Shown here: in pieces, positions 43,590 through 55,663 of the stretch
Numbering within the stretch: the stretch's first letter is position 1
Layout: each line of letters begins with the position of its first letter
Origin: Bicyclus anynana
Taxonomy: Eukaryota; Arthropoda; Insecta; Lepidoptera; Nymphalidae
Direction of reading: 5' to 3'
NCBI RefSeq assembly: GCF_947172395.1
Contig: NC_069087.1
Location: forward strand, 16,932,889 to 16,996,888
DNA: 64,000 bases
Made by a program: the position numbers and the translations under genes
Notes under the pieces: generated by a model
What the model was told of the DNA's origin: nothing
The model's input: only the letters and a program-made list of their open reading frames with translations
Database searches by the model: none

Positions 43590-45649
43590 TGAATGGTACA
43601 TACCCAATTAAATAGGTGTCTCTACATTATAACATAGATTTTCTTTTTATTATATTACAACTTGATCGCCATTAAAGTATTAATTTAGTAAAATTACCAA
43701 ATAGTAAAATTAATAGCAATATTTACTAAAATCTTACAAGTAAGTATACTCTTGACAAAATGTAACAAACTTATGATAATCTTTACAGTTAAGGCGTGAA
43801 AGTAAAATAAATTCACATTTGAATTTATAATTAAGTTAGGGTTTTCCGTGAAAATCTAATTATCTATGTGGCGCCAACACCCACATCCCAATACGAGCAA
43901 TTACCTAATTTTTAACGCATTAGTGTCCAAATACAGTATGATTTTAGTTTGAAATGTCATTAACTTAATAGCGATCTATCCATTTTGAACTGAGTTGATC
44001 AGTCGTTTTTTATCTTACCATTTCTACTAAATTGTTAACAGGAAGTATTTTGACCTCAGTTAGTCATATTATTTACCGTATGAGCAGTAAAGGATATGCA
44101 CAGCTATAGAATGCTTAGAAACTAACAGTATCATCCCACGTGTAGAGTTAAAACCGAACCATCTTTAGGAAATAGACTATATGTTACAATTACCATTTTA
44201 TTTGCAAAGCGACAAGTTTATTCGGTGCGCTTTTGGGGACTCACCACGCTTATCAGTCTTAATCTGTTAATTAAGTAATAATTTTTCAAACGAAAGATAT
44301 TACTTAATTGTAATTCAATATAATTCAATAATATAATACATATATAAATTGCGCTTAATACGTTTGAATTTGGTAATTCAATAATATAAATAAATATATG
44401 AATTAATTCAAACATATTTAGCGTAATTAACACTGTTCCAGCGGCTTGCCACGTAGAGTGAAAAATATTTGCATTGCACCCACTGTTAGTAATTACATTA
44501 AAACGAAAACAAGGATTTAATCTACTGTGTCGCTTAATCTTCTGCGGCAAATACCTATTGTTATAAGCTTTTTTCATATAATTCTTATCTAGAAACAACT
44601 AAACTCGTTTGATCGTTAAAATTTCACATATTATGTGCAGATTTAAGCAACTGCTTGTAATGGTTTATTTTGATACATCCCACTAACTAAATCGTTGCGG
44701 CGCCATTAATAAAGAATATGAGGCATGCAGTTGCTGACGAGTGTGACGAGTCCCCCGTATAAATTATATAGTTTCTCAAGTGCCTGCATGTCGTTGAACT
44801 TTTCAACATGAGTTGCACGTAGCCTCTTGTTTTATTAGATATTTAGCATTTTATTATTAACATTTGTCGCAGTCACATCCATATTATTACCGGCCGGTCA
44901 TGTTAGCGACTTTTTGCATTGGAAAAGTTACATGCTCTTACATCTATGGATTGTGTACCAATATGCTGAGCTGGGACGTTTTTCTACGTTATGCGGTCGC
45001 AGGATGTGTGTCTGATATTTGAGTATTTTCTAAGTGTGCAAGTCGTAGAGGTATTGTAGTAGAAATTTTGTCTTAAGTCGCAAAATCAATGATTAGGATT
45101 ACTTAGTGATTTAATGATTCTTGAATTATCTTGTGGTGCGTGGTAAATACGCATCATGGTGTGAAAATGTAATTAGATGCCAGGTAAAATTAACTCGCAT
45201 ACTTATTACACTTTATCTTTGTTTAATAACACTACTGTATGGAAAAAAACTTTAGAATAATCGTTTAAAACTATTCCTTTTAATAAAATTGCAAAATATT
45301 TTCAGAACTATTTCCTAGACTATTAGTTATCCTAGACTACTGTAGCCGTTGTACCTAAAAAGTCTCAGGAGTCGGAAAGTACCTTGCAGTGTATTAATAG
45401 GGCCACATAAAATCGCCAGGCAAACCACTCGGCGGGTTTATGTGAATAATAAACACGTGTACTCATGTACGGAACACTTAAGTCCTGCGATAATATTAAA
45501 TAGATAGAACTGGTTCCTTGTTTAAATATATAGCTTTTTACACATAACCTGCTCACTCTTAATAAACAGATAAGATACTTGAAACCTCTTTGACCAGTCG
45601 TTTATGCATTGCTTTGCGTCTGCAAAGCAATTTGGTGGTGGTGGTCTGG
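43590..45649. other. AT-rich non-coding DNA, no gene seen
   Basis: The 126-codon minus-strand frame (44218-44598) is the second longest open frame of the window, but it is very AT-rich, rich in I/N/L/Y residues and without any domain, so it is treated as chance. Nothing else recognised. Confidence 0.45.
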
Positions 45650-45880
45650 TCCTGGGCTAGGGTTATAGACAGCCATGCAGGCTAGGCTAGTTCTATGTTC
45701 AGTTGTGGACGTCTATCTGACATGATGGACTGATCAAAAACATAACTCCCGTTATGAACAATTTTCAGATACCTACTCGTCGCTCGTTTTCAACTCTTTC
45801 TCGGTTCAGAGTGAATTATCTCATAACTTTACCAGATTTCGTGACAATAGCGAACAAGAGGCAAAATTTTATGAAATCTT
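45650..45880 (+). repeat. Old repeat block, copy 1 (RTE-like tail plus flank)
   Basis: A decayed segment (ttatagacagccatgcagg, then gttgtggacgtctatctgac and atgatgga) resembles an RTE 3' end. It is followed by attttcagatacctactcgt, gaattatctcataacttta and atagcgaacaagaggcaaaa. The same order, diverged, is found at 47222-47445. Confidence 0.55.
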
Positions 45881-46027
45881 TATTTGTTTTTGGTCTGGTC
45901 TGCACCTTTAGTCCTGGGCTTTACTTCATACGGTGAGGATCGAATACTTGACCTCTTGGATTTGAATTCATTCAGCGGAGCTATTAAGGTTTCTTTATAC
46001 TCAACTGCTTGTAAGTAATTCCTCACA

Positions 46028-46303
46028 ATGGCTGCAGTCTTAAGTAATTTGCTCAGCCTAATGGCACAAGCGTGGAACCGAAAACTTTCGCGCCACCTTT
46101 GCACAATTCATTCCGCATTCAGCAAGCAAATAACAAATACAAACAGAATTTCCGCCGCGAATACTAAATACAAAATCCTACACGCTTTCAAATGGACTGC
46201 GCGCCCTCGACAATACTTGAACGGGGACGATGTAAACATGACGGTTTACGCACGGATGGACGGGATGGATGTGCTGCAAGTTAGGGGATCGAGCGGGCCT
46301 TGA
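46028..46303 (+). other. 91-codon open frame, unlikely gene
   Basis: A plus-strand frame starts in a fair context (cacaatgg) and reads MAAVLSNLLSLMAQAWNRK onward to a stop at 46301. The last 100 bases are GC-richer than average (atggacgggatggatgtgct). No domain, signal peptide or homologue is recognised and no splice sites frame it. Recorded because it is the best non-repeat frame with a Kozak-like start; probably chance. Confidence 0.12.
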
Positions 46304-46330
46304 GAAGTAGATTTAGTTGTTGTTGTTATT

Positions 46331-46437
46331 AACCCATATTCGGCTCACTGCTTAGCTCGAGCCTCCTCTCAGATTGAGAGGGGTTAGGCCAATAGTCCAC
46401 CACGCTGGCCCAATGTGGATTGGCAGACTTCACTGCG
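46331..46437 (-). mobile_element. SINE family 2 tail fragment, inverted
   Basis: acccatattcggctcactgc, cctctcagattgagagggg, caatagtccaccacgctggc and ccaatgtggattggcagac are the reverse complement of the 3' half of 54870-55178. The tRNA head is missing. Confidence 0.87.
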
Positions 46438-46461
46438 ATCTAAGATCAGAGATCTAAAAAA

Positions 46462-46712
46462 CGTAAAATAATGAGCAAACTTTAAAGTTAAAATCTCGAA
46501 ACTTAGAACTTTACAAAAGATGAACTGAAGGTTGAACTAAGTTAACTTGGAATTTGAATTAAAGCTACCCATATTGTAGGTAACTTTGCAGTGCAAATTA
46601 GGAAACAACAACTAATAGAAAATAATAAGCAAACTTTAAAGTTAAAATCTCGAAACTTGCAACTAGATTGCTAACAAAAGATGTACTCAAAGTTGAAGTA
46701 CTAAGTTAAAAG
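46462..46712. repeat. Direct duplication flanking a LINE scrap, offset 154
   Basis: gcaaactttaaagttaaaat and ctcgaaactt occur at 46475 and 46629, with further matching on both sides (caaaagatg-act-aa-gttgaa). Between them at 46560-46608 lies acccatattgtaggtaact followed by tgcagtgcaaattaggaaa, a degraded internal-deleted piece of the Jockey/CR1-like LINE seen at 36505-36805 (minus strand). Confidence 0.75.
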
Positions 46713-47221
46713 TTTAAAACTTATTTTCGTAAGCTTGAAACACAATGCAGACAGAGAGACAAATAGACAAGCGAGCACGTACACAAATAAGCAAGTGCTA
46801 AAGTAAATTGTAAGTGCAAAAGTTGTCGATGTTTACAAAGCCTACCTCGCGGGGAAATGGAAGGCGGTTTGCATACGACTAAATAGAAATTAAAATGTTA
46901 TTGCCTTTTCCTTATGGACTACTGAGTAACTCATGTTCCAGGAATGCTTTAGACAAGACCACTTCACAATGATCGAAAATAATAATATAGCAACTTTTGG
47001 AAAACTTGTCTCGTCTCATCGAAAATTCATCAGTGCTGACGAATCTCTACTAATCCTTGTGACGAGATGAACGATTTGAGTCACAGTCGCTCACTATAGG
47101 CTTCATAATAAGGCTCAGAATTCCTTAGCGGGCAATAGACCCTAGTGTCTCTGCATGTCTCTTCTTTGGAGTTCGGAATACCTCTGCATATCAGAAATAG
47201 GGGAAGAGTTAGGGTTATCGC
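46713..47221. other. Non-coding DNA, no gene seen
   Basis: The minus-strand frame at 47081-47293 is partly RTE-related at its start and otherwise unrecognised. Nothing else supported. Confidence 0.4.
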
Positions 47222-47445
47222 CAGTCCCTTGATGCAGGCCGGCCAAGACCGTGACCAAGACGTGGTGTTTGGTTTTAGTCCAGTAGTAGACATCAGTCAG
47301 CTGACAAGATGATAATAAATCATCTAACTAGACTACGAAAAATTTTCAGACATTTACTCGTTCATCATGGTTGTGAGTAATCTATCTCACAAATTCACAC
47401 ATCCCATTTCGCTGATATAGCAAACTAGAGTCAAAGTTTTTTTAA
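47222..47445 (+). repeat. Old repeat block, copy 2 (RTE-like tail plus flank)
   Basis: ttgatgcaggccggccaaga, gaccaagacgtggtgtttgg and a tagtagacatcagtcagct / gatgataata tail form a diverged RTE 3' end. The following attttcagacatttactcgt, ctatctcacaaattcac and tagcaaactagagtcaaa parallel copy 1 at 45650-45880. The flank matches as well as the RTE part, so the two sites are a segmental duplication or two insertions of the same longer element. Confidence 0.55.
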
Positions 47446-48554
47446 AAAATCAATACTCGGTTAGTTTGATTCTCGTAACTTCTAACAACAAAATGTTTTC
47501 GGATATTTGGTCGTTGCTTTTATTCAATAATTTTATTAGCACGATAAGCAATATTGACGTCTATGTAGCCCTTGACTGTCAAATGGTTGGTTGTTAGCAT
47601 GTTGCAAATGTGTTTCTACCATAATTCCAATACACTCAAAAAGGACAACCGACATTACTTTTCAGTTGGTCAACGCACTGACACGTTCGCGTTAACTTAT
47701 GATGTTTATTCACTATTCACATAAAATAGAGTGTCCTCTATAGAAGACAGCGTAATTGCCAAAGAAAAGGGTCGATACAAATGACCCTGTCGCCGCGTAT
47801 GGTGAATAATATGGTCATTACTTCTCTGTGATGTATGACCGATGTCTGGTACAAGGATATGGATTTTGTGTCACACGTGGCCGTTTTGTTACACTTCTGA
47901 TGGTACTGTGTTTAGCTTGTAACGCTGAAAGACATTATTTTGAACAAGGAATTGCTTTTACAAGAAGCAAGTCTTAATGAAAGCCAGTTCTTGTTAAACG
48001 CGTTTACAATAGAACATGCTAAAATGGACTACTAACTATTCCCATTGGGAATGATGCCTATAAAACCTGGTAATGTTCTAAAAACGTAATTTCAAAGTTC
48101 TATGAGTCCATTTGTTAAATTAACAACTATTGTTGCGCCGAAATGAGCTATAAAAGATTCATTTTAATAAACTCAATAACATTTAAAGAATCTTCAGATC
48201 TTAACAGGTTTACGTTCCAATTAAACTAAATCCGGGATCACATTAATATTATTTTAATAGTATCAGTGTGTTCACCTTTTTAAAAAGTTCCATCTTTATT
48301 TAGTTAGTTTGTTGAATCATAGACTAAAGACAAGTTTAAACACTCAATTAAAAATCTATGCAAGTTTGAGTGCTAAATAAACAAGCAATTAACTATAAAG
48401 TTATTGTTTACCGTAGTAAGACCTATATTTTCAACATATGAATCGGCTAACTAGATTAAAATCAAAATACATCCGCCTGAATATGGTCATTTTATTTTGA
48501 ATGTATGTCGTACATTGACCCAGGTTGGGCTTTGTTTAAGAGAATCTTGGCCAT
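47446..48554. other. AT-rich non-coding DNA, no gene seen
   Basis: Nothing supported. Confidence 0.45.
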
Positions 48555-48632
48555 TTTTTTAATATGACCGGTATTTCCCATTCCCCTTCGACGAAAAACC
48601 TAGGTGTGTCAATAGTCAATAGTCCTATAGGA
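48555..48632 (+). repeat. Dispersed repeat W, copy 2
   Basis: tttttttaatatgaccggta, ttcccattcccc and tcaatagtcctatagg parallel 2968-3050. Diverged non-coding repeat. Confidence 0.5.
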
Positions 48633-51274
48633 CTTGGATTTTAGATTGTCACTTCTTTAACGTATACTTCAACCAAAATTTAATACAAAAACGTTGGTGG
48701 TATGGTTTTTAAAATTATCAATTAAGAAAACATAATTGAATGGTAGTTTGCTATAGAAACAAGCAAAATGTTTTTTGAGCCAACTTTCTGTTTAATTTTT
48801 TTCCCTAAATGCATATTTGTGTACATATTCAGCATTTTTTAAACTGTACATATGTAACTTTAAGTTAAGTAAAGGTTTTGAATAAGATGACGTAGAATGA
48901 TAAGTTTACTAATTACGTGTAACAGTTTCTTTAGATTTTATTCAAACCTTAGGCATTTTTAAACATACCTCCATAAAAAAGAAAGATATAGCTTTATCAC
49001 CGTTCCAAATCTCATCTAATTAAAGGAATTCGTTAATGACGTCATAAATTAGTTAATTTCGTCAAGCCTCTCATTAATTAATGTGCTGTAACTTTAATCA
49101 TGGTCAAAATTTATTTCTTGATATAAAGTTTCATAGTGAATGTAAATTATACTTTGAAATGTTAATTAGTGATCAGTTATTGAATAATTAATTAATAACG
49201 TCACCTGTTAAAACTAAAGCTTTTCTTATTGAACAAACCGATAATATAATTATCATCGTAAAAGAAGCAGATAGTTTCTATTTCATATGAAGCGAAATAA
49301 ACTACCTAATAGAGCTATACGATGCTTGCATAAAACATTATAAAATTAATTTTTACGACAGTCTATATTTCTTCATTAGGTAACTCTAATTGATATAGCT
49401 TTCTCTTTTATAAGATTCGCAAGCAACTCATATAATTTGTTATATTGCTGAATATATGTAGCTTTTGCTTAATCTCAGACATGTTAATTAATTTAGAGCT
49501 GTACTTTTCGATTATAAAGCTATTAGAAATGAAAATGATCGTAATTGGTGTTATGAGTGTTCTATTTTGTAACCATTTAGTGACGTTCTTACAAAACAAC
49601 AGTAGTAACTATAGTGAACGCAACGACGTGTAGATACTATACAAGTCGTTGGGTGAACGTAACAAATGTCATTGTCGGAAGTAGAAATAATGCGATGTTA
49701 AGTGATTACTGCTGCCCCATGTACACTTGCAACATTGTCATTAATTCGTTTATCCATCCCCAACTTATACCCAATGTGACCCAATATTAATAAATTGTTG
49801 AGAAATATCGCATCGGGAAGTTGCCTAAATGCTGAGCTATAAAATATGTAAAAAAGATTTGTCTGTGACACTAAAAATGAATAAAGGTATTTTCTTTTCT
49901 TTCTTATTTGCTTTGGTTATACATAATCTCAGTGTCTATCGAATTTTCATTGCAAGTAAGATCAGACGCAGGACCTGATATTTGAAACACGGTTCTACGC
50001 AATATAGCCCCAAGCTAGGTTTTGTATTATAGTCCTGCAATATGTACTCTGATCGCAAATCATTGCAAGATCTTGCGGCAGTGTGCGATTAACGTAAAAG
50101 CATACTGGATTGCAGATTATAGCCCGCAATTAATACCGTGAAGCTATGTTGAAAAGATCAGATCAAAATACCAAATATGTACGAATAGGCCTAGTTGGCC
50201 AAAGCCGTATAAATATAAACTTGTTCCGACCATACCAAACTCTTGCCACAGATTGTTATCGCAATGTCGAAATATTTGTAAATGGCATCGATATAACGAT
50301 AGTCTAATCGATTCCAGCAAACGATAATCGGCGGTCGGCTATCGAGAAAGCACTATTGAACCGGGCCATCGCTTCATCAGATACCGAGTAGTTAATTCGA
50401 TTGTAATTGTATTGTTCTCGATTCGGACATCGGTTGGGAACACACAATTTGTTTTAGTGTTCTGTTGTATGAATTATTAACGAAGGAAGGCAATATGGTC
50501 TGACGCTTTAACAGTTGGTTTTTGTTACCATTTAAAATTAATGACTTCATTTATATCATCGCCATTAAAACTTAAATTATTAAATATACGTATTGTACCA
50601 CTAGCGATTTTAAATTGCTTTCATACTAAACTGGAATTTGGTAGATAAATCAAGTTCAAATATTTCCATAAAATCAATATTTGAGGCACAATATGGTGAT
50701 TTTAACGGTATATATTTAATTATTACATCTTATCTTCGATCTGCTCATCAACTGTAATGAATACCTGCGCACAGATCAAAGCAAAACATAATCAGATGTC
50801 CTAATTTGCATATTATAAGATTGTCGATGGTCTCAGCCACTAGTAAATCACATTCATCAATATTTTTAGAAGTGGTTAGGGCTGAGAACGAATAATAGGA
50901 CAATTTTTTGTAATTTATTTTATTCCTCGTTTGAAACGTTATTTGGTGTAACTCTACTAATGTATAATTATGTTATATTTTAGGTTTAAATGTAATTTAT
51001 TAATTCCTTTTATCGTTTGAATCGTTATTTATTTTTGTATAGTGCCATTTACCCATTTATTAATAGCTTTGTTAAATAAGTTTGCTATAATTGATATTTC
51101 CCTTCGATGATACATTGTAAAACTGTAGTATATGCATTAATATTTTATAATACTTGAAATCAACAGCCCTATAGATTTAAGAGGGACAGTGTTACCATAT
51201 TTGTAAATTATAACGGAGGTAACTAAATTGAAAAATATTCTTGCGTATATATATTGGTTTCGAATTTTTAACAC
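48633..51274. other. AT-rich single-copy-looking DNA, no gene seen
   Basis: 50240-50440 is GC-richer and rich in atcgat/aacgataatcg motifs (gcatcgatataacgatagtc, taatcgattcc, acgataatcggcggtcgg); it is a candidate regulatory patch. The remainder is AT-rich with only chance frames (62-63 codons near 49408-49633). Confidence 0.4.
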
Positions 51275-52060
51275 AAAATTTAGGGTAGCGGTACCATAAC
51301 CGAGATGTGATCATCAATATTCATGGGTTATTTTGTAGAGAAAATATAATAAATCAAGTAGCCGAGAGTTTATTGTGGTTAATTAGAGGAACACCAAAAA
51401 CGTCCTTTAACCGGATCTGTTTGCTGAAGTTAGTGCAATAATAGAATTAAAAAGCTTTAAAAAGTAGTTGAAAGTCTTCTACCTCACTAGGAACTTAATA
51501 TAAATATTCGTGTTTCATGTAAATTATCCATGATAATTTCTGCACAAAAACAAAGATGTTTCATTGTCTTGTGTAATTGTTGTTTCAGGTTATTGAGTTT
51601 AGGTAAAAAATTAACTGAATTGTCTAGTTGGCCTAATCACTATTTTAGTCTGTATTATCAAACACTGTATGATATACACCAGTAGGCATCGGATGATATT
51701 TGTTACATAGAACCTCAATTTCGTATATGTCAACTAGCATACGTCAAATACAGTGAATTAGCCTGCTGGTTGTTCTAACAGAGATCGACAACTCAAACTT
51801 GATGTTTACAGGTGAGGGTAGGATCTCATAAAATAGTTAACTTTTTTTTTGAGGTTCTGTCATTCTATGGAATTGACACAGAAACAGGGGTAGCGGTACA
51901 CGGACGTTGTAATACATATTCATAAGGCCTTTTGGAGAGAACTAAATATATCAATTGAATATTTATAAAACCTGCTATAATCTGACATTTGAGGTCGTTT
52001 CCTAGATCAAGGCTAAAAAGATTATCGCGTTTGTCAATAGAATTAAATATTGAAGGCCTG
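51275..52060. repeat. Old direct duplication, offset about 610
   Basis: 51275-51475 and 51885-52060 share gggtagcggtac, aatattcatgggtt / tacatattcataagg, gtagagaaaatataataaat / gagagaactaaatatat, and later aatagaattaaa in the same order. A 3' splice-like ttgttgtttcag|gtt (51592) and an AG|GTGAGG junction at 51811|51812 fall inside the interval but are weaker than the two ratchet candidates. Confidence 0.6.
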
Positions 52061-52239
52061 TGGCATTTTTTAACCTGTCATCTTATAGGCCGAGTTGTTA
52101 ATTACGAAACTTTGTCACTGTTGGTCAACATTAGAATTCACATATTTTAACTTCGTAAGGATGGTGATTCGTGTATAGGATTTTATTTTGCGCACAATTT
52201 ATTGTTTTGCAAGTAGGTCTATTTCGGGTTTTCTCTCTC

Positions 52240-52352
52240 TATAGTCGTTCCTTCATTACGGAAGATTGTGGTCCTGGTAAGATCCCAGCCTCCTGCGGGT
52301 CCACGCCTTCCATCGGCTTCTGTTGGTGGCTCTCGCTGCTATAGTGTATTTC
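52240..52352 (-). mobile_element. LINE C-terminal scrap
   Basis: The minus strand reads IAARATNRSRWKAWTRRRLG, then SYQDHNLP and a stop. The NRSRW...  block just before a stop is the usual end of some lepidopteran LINE reverse transcriptases. After the stop there is a short UTR (gaaggaacgactatagag). About 30 codons remain; the 73-codon frame in another register is a shadow. Confidence 0.65.
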
Positions 52353-53925
52353 GGGTTTAAATATGTACATATTGCACCATCTCGCTCTCTCTGTGTACTT
52401 CCTGTTATCAGGTATTATAGCCTGTAACAGATTTTTGCAGCAATAAGGCCGTCTATGCATGTATACTTTCCATTGTATTGTATGTATTTTTATTGTATGT
52501 ATTTATTTCATTTTTTTTTATTTAGTTATCTTATCTTGTGTGCATCGGTCTTTTCTATACATATATGTATTTTAAATCCAGATATGAAAACTCAAAACGA
52601 TTTATTTACATGCTACATTTGAAATATTTTCAATAAGTGTTAGTACCTAAATTAAAGATTAAAAGAAGGTTTTTATAAATTTAAAAAATATTTGCTTTAA
52701 AGAACCATTTTTTCATCGAACGACCTTGCTCTATTTCAAAGCTGTTCTAGGAATTAGAATTAGTTAAATTAAACGAATTGCTAACTTGTAGAAATGGATA
52801 TATCAGGTGTCTATTAAAAAACTGAGCTCAATGAGCTCGTTGTGTCTGTAATGGAGTTTTAAGTAATTAAAGTAAAATTAACAATCGCTGTTGACAGTAT
52901 TTAGTTTATCACCATTTATCACTAAACTAACTTTATTCAAAAGAATCGTGGGCTTTTTCACTATGCAAATTGTTATTTTCACTGTGATATTAAAAAATTA
53001 ACGGAACGGTGAAGTTTAGGAATTTTTATTGCCATCATAAAAACAAGGCTTTGACTCGACGCGAATGTGGTAACTAGGTGCTTGTCTTACTAAAAAAACT
53101 TGTTTTGAAAAAACAATAAGAGTTTTCTTTACCTTAACTGTTACTCCTAAAACGTTATCCATGTTCATGTCTTTTCTTTCATTTTCTCCTTCATCATCAT
53201 CAATTATTATAAGTAGGTACGTAACTATTGGTGTGGCGATTTTAGTGTTATAATTATCGTAACGGATAGTTTGAATTCCGAAAGGATACTATCTTCCTTA
53301 GAGGTACGTCATAGATAGATAGGATTTGAGAGAAGGAAATTCCTCATCGCAGTGATGCGTATCGAAAACGAGGAAGTATGTATGTACGTAGTCATTACTT
53401 TGATGAAACTTTTAGCAAGTTAAAGATAATCTTCCAAGTTAAGTCATTAACTGGATAATGCGCCGTTAGCTGCAATCAGCAGACTTTACCTAACTTCATT
53501 ACCTACTTTATCGCTAGACATCGATCGCTCATTTGCCCTAAACCATTGAAGTCGCCGCCTACAATAGCCGCATCTAACGGTCCATACCAATTGCAAAGAC
53601 TAAGAAGAAAGATAAAAAAATAGTTAAGGAACCATTTTAGGCATTTAAGCTAAATTGCCTTAAATTTGATATCATTTTCATGCTTCAAGATATTTTCAGA
53701 CTTTACCAGCACCTCCTCTTAATCCACTTTGTCAAAGGTTCGAACATTTTCATGTTATCCTAAACATAAAGTGTTTACTATAAATGAACGTTTTACCTAG
53801 TTGTAAAAGTTCGTTTTTCTAGTATTAACTATTCAAGTATTAAGTATTAACTATTTGAACTCTTAAATGTAGACTTCGAATAGGTACGTTTATATCAATG
53901 ATAATAACATTTTTTTTCCGTGAGC
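52353..53925. other. AT-rich non-coding DNA, no gene seen
   Basis: 53450-53600 is somewhat GC-richer (aatgcgccgttagctgcaat, then agtcgccgcctacaatagcc); no family or frame recognised. Confidence 0.4.
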
Positions 53926-54182
53926 TCACCCTGGGGTCATGCCTGAAAATCAGCACTACAGCTCTCAACTGTTGTATCGAGCTGAGGCAGCGCCCCTTTC
54001 AGCTGAATTTCTTTATTATATTATTATACTAAGTACATACAGAGGAACTTTGTAATTTAAGTAGGCATATTTAAGTAGTTTGTAAGCTCTGTTAGTATTA
54101 GTTTGTAATTTCTTCTTGATTTTTTAATTTGTTTTTTTTTAGCTGAATAAAGGATCTTATTATTATTATTTTTATTTTTATT
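53926..54182 (+). mobile_element. LINE 3' UTR with poly(A) signal and (TTA)n tail
   Basis: gagctcaccctggggtcatg, cctgaaaatcagcactacag, gctgaggcagcgcccctttc and agctgaat are followed by an AT-rich part, agctgaataaagg (polyadenylation signal) and a ttattattatta tail. This layout matches common lepidopteran LINE 3' ends with simple-repeat tails. No coding part remains. Confidence 0.6.
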
Positions 54183-54869
54183 CTGTGGTATTACAAAGGT
54201 ATGTAGGTACTTATATTTTAACTAAGTGTACAAGTAAACAACTTTATGCGAGTTTTGGTCTACAATGCTCCGTCTGTGTCGTTTCTTTAGTCTGTGAAAA
54301 TTTTATGATGGTTCGTGTAAAATTCCTTCTATTTGTGTTTAATATGTGGGTCATTTTTTTCCGCCGTCGCGACAGGTTTCCGATAGAAATGTTTATATTT
54401 ATCTCGGCGCCGAAACCGTTAAGGAATTCGCGATGGTATTTTGGGTTTAATCAAAGCTTTTTTTATAAGAATACGCATTTAAAAATTTCAAACGGAATGG
54501 ATTAAATGGTAAAACAGTTTGTGTTGTAAAAAGAAAAAGGTGGTTCTACCGCAGGCATGTGACTTAGAACTAAGTATATTGTCGTTACACTTGAATGACC
54601 TTCGCGTTATTTGGTATGTTTTAAACCTTAGGTTCGATTTACAACAGGGGTCGGTCAGTTTGTGATTTTATTTTTGGGTTGGGTCAATTTTTCGTTTTGG
54701 ATTTGTTAGGCAAGAACATGCCGCTACTTATTTAGCATTTCGATACGATGCCTTGTCTGTTCCACTTCAATTTTGACTATGTTTTTTACACAATGAACTC
54801 ACAACAAGCTGATTTTAAGTGTAAAATTGTATATACCAGACGAACATATCGCATAGCCACTCGGTAAAA
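54183..54869. other. Non-coding DNA, no gene supported
   Basis: The 106-codon plus-strand frame (54185-54505) starts in the LINE tail and has no recognised domain. Its 3' half contains a GC-richer patch (tcggcgccgaaaccgttaag) that may be constrained. Confidence 0.35.
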
Positions 54870-55178
54870 AAGAGCCGTGATAGCCTAGTGGATATGACCT
54901 CTGCCTCCGAATTCGGAGAGTGTAGGTTCCAAATCCGGTGCGGGGCATGCCTCCTATTTTCGGTTGTGTGGATTTTAAGAAATTAAATATCACGTGTCTC
55001 AAACGGTGAAGGAAAAACATCGTGAGGAAACCTGCATACCAGAGAATTTTCTTAATTCTCTGCGTGTGTGAAATCTGCTAATCCGCATTGGGCCAGCGTG
55101 GTGGACTATTGGCCTTAACCCTCTCATTCTGAGAGGAGACTCGAGCTAATCAGTGAGCCGAATGTGAATTGATAACGA
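54870..55178 (+). mobile_element. tRNA-derived SINE, family 2, near full length (reference copy)
   Basis: Head: agccgtgatagcctagtgga with B-box ggttccaaatccggtgcgg. Body: ggggcatgcctcctattttc, taagaaattaaatatcacgt, ctcaaacggtgaaggaaaaa, catcgtgaggaaacctgcat, gagaattttcttaattctct. Tail: tctgctaatccgcattgggc, cagcgtggtggactattggc, ctcattctgagaggagactc, agtgagccgaatgtgaattg. The self-complementary gagaattttcttaattctc forms a small hairpin. Non-coding; five other copies or fragments in this window are read against it. Confidence 0.92.
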
Positions 55179-55623
55179 ACTCGGTAAATACATGCATCGT
55201 ATTTACCTCAGGAACACGAGGCTTTACACCTTTAAGTCTTATGTGCCTGCAATATCACAATCATTCAAACGGTACTACTTGGTAGACACAAATATTGTGC
55301 AAGCTTTGCAAAGTGTGTTACGTCATACCAGACACTAGACTCTCAGTTGCTGTTCCAATCCTGGTTCATGGGTTTCAAAAGTCGAGAATATTTCTATTTT
55401 CTTTTTAATCTTTGGAAATTGAACCATACAGTTCCGATTAACTAGTTTGGCTTTCCTTCTCCATCGGTGTACGGTTAAGCACTAGTTAGTAACCTCGTCC
55501 ATCATTCCGACCCAAACACATACAAACGGTTTTTTTAATTATTAGGATATAATATATTATCATATATCACCAAACCGGTATTCCGATTGGCTTCTTTTTG
55601 TTGTTTACTGGCCGATGCCATTC
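55179..55623. other. Non-coding DNA, no gene seen
   Basis: Nothing supported. Confidence 0.4.
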
Positions 55624-55663
55624 GTCTTCAATAAATCAGGTTGTAACCTCATTAATTGAAGAC
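55624..55663. repeat. Symmetric hairpin with internal loop
   Basis: gtcttcaat (55624-55632) pairs with attgaagac (55655-55663). Inside, aggtt pairs with aacct around a 2-base loop, and the two stems are separated by a symmetric 5/5 internal loop. The total of 40 bases is short for a microRNA precursor. Confidence 0.65.

Noticed and set aside
44218..44598. 126-codon minus-strand open frame
   Set aside because: Very AT-rich, dominated by I, N, L and Y codons, no domain, no splice context; expected by chance in such DNA.
54185..54505. 106-codon plus-strand open frame
   Set aside because: Starts in the simple-repeat tail of a LINE end and shows no domain or homologue that I recognise.
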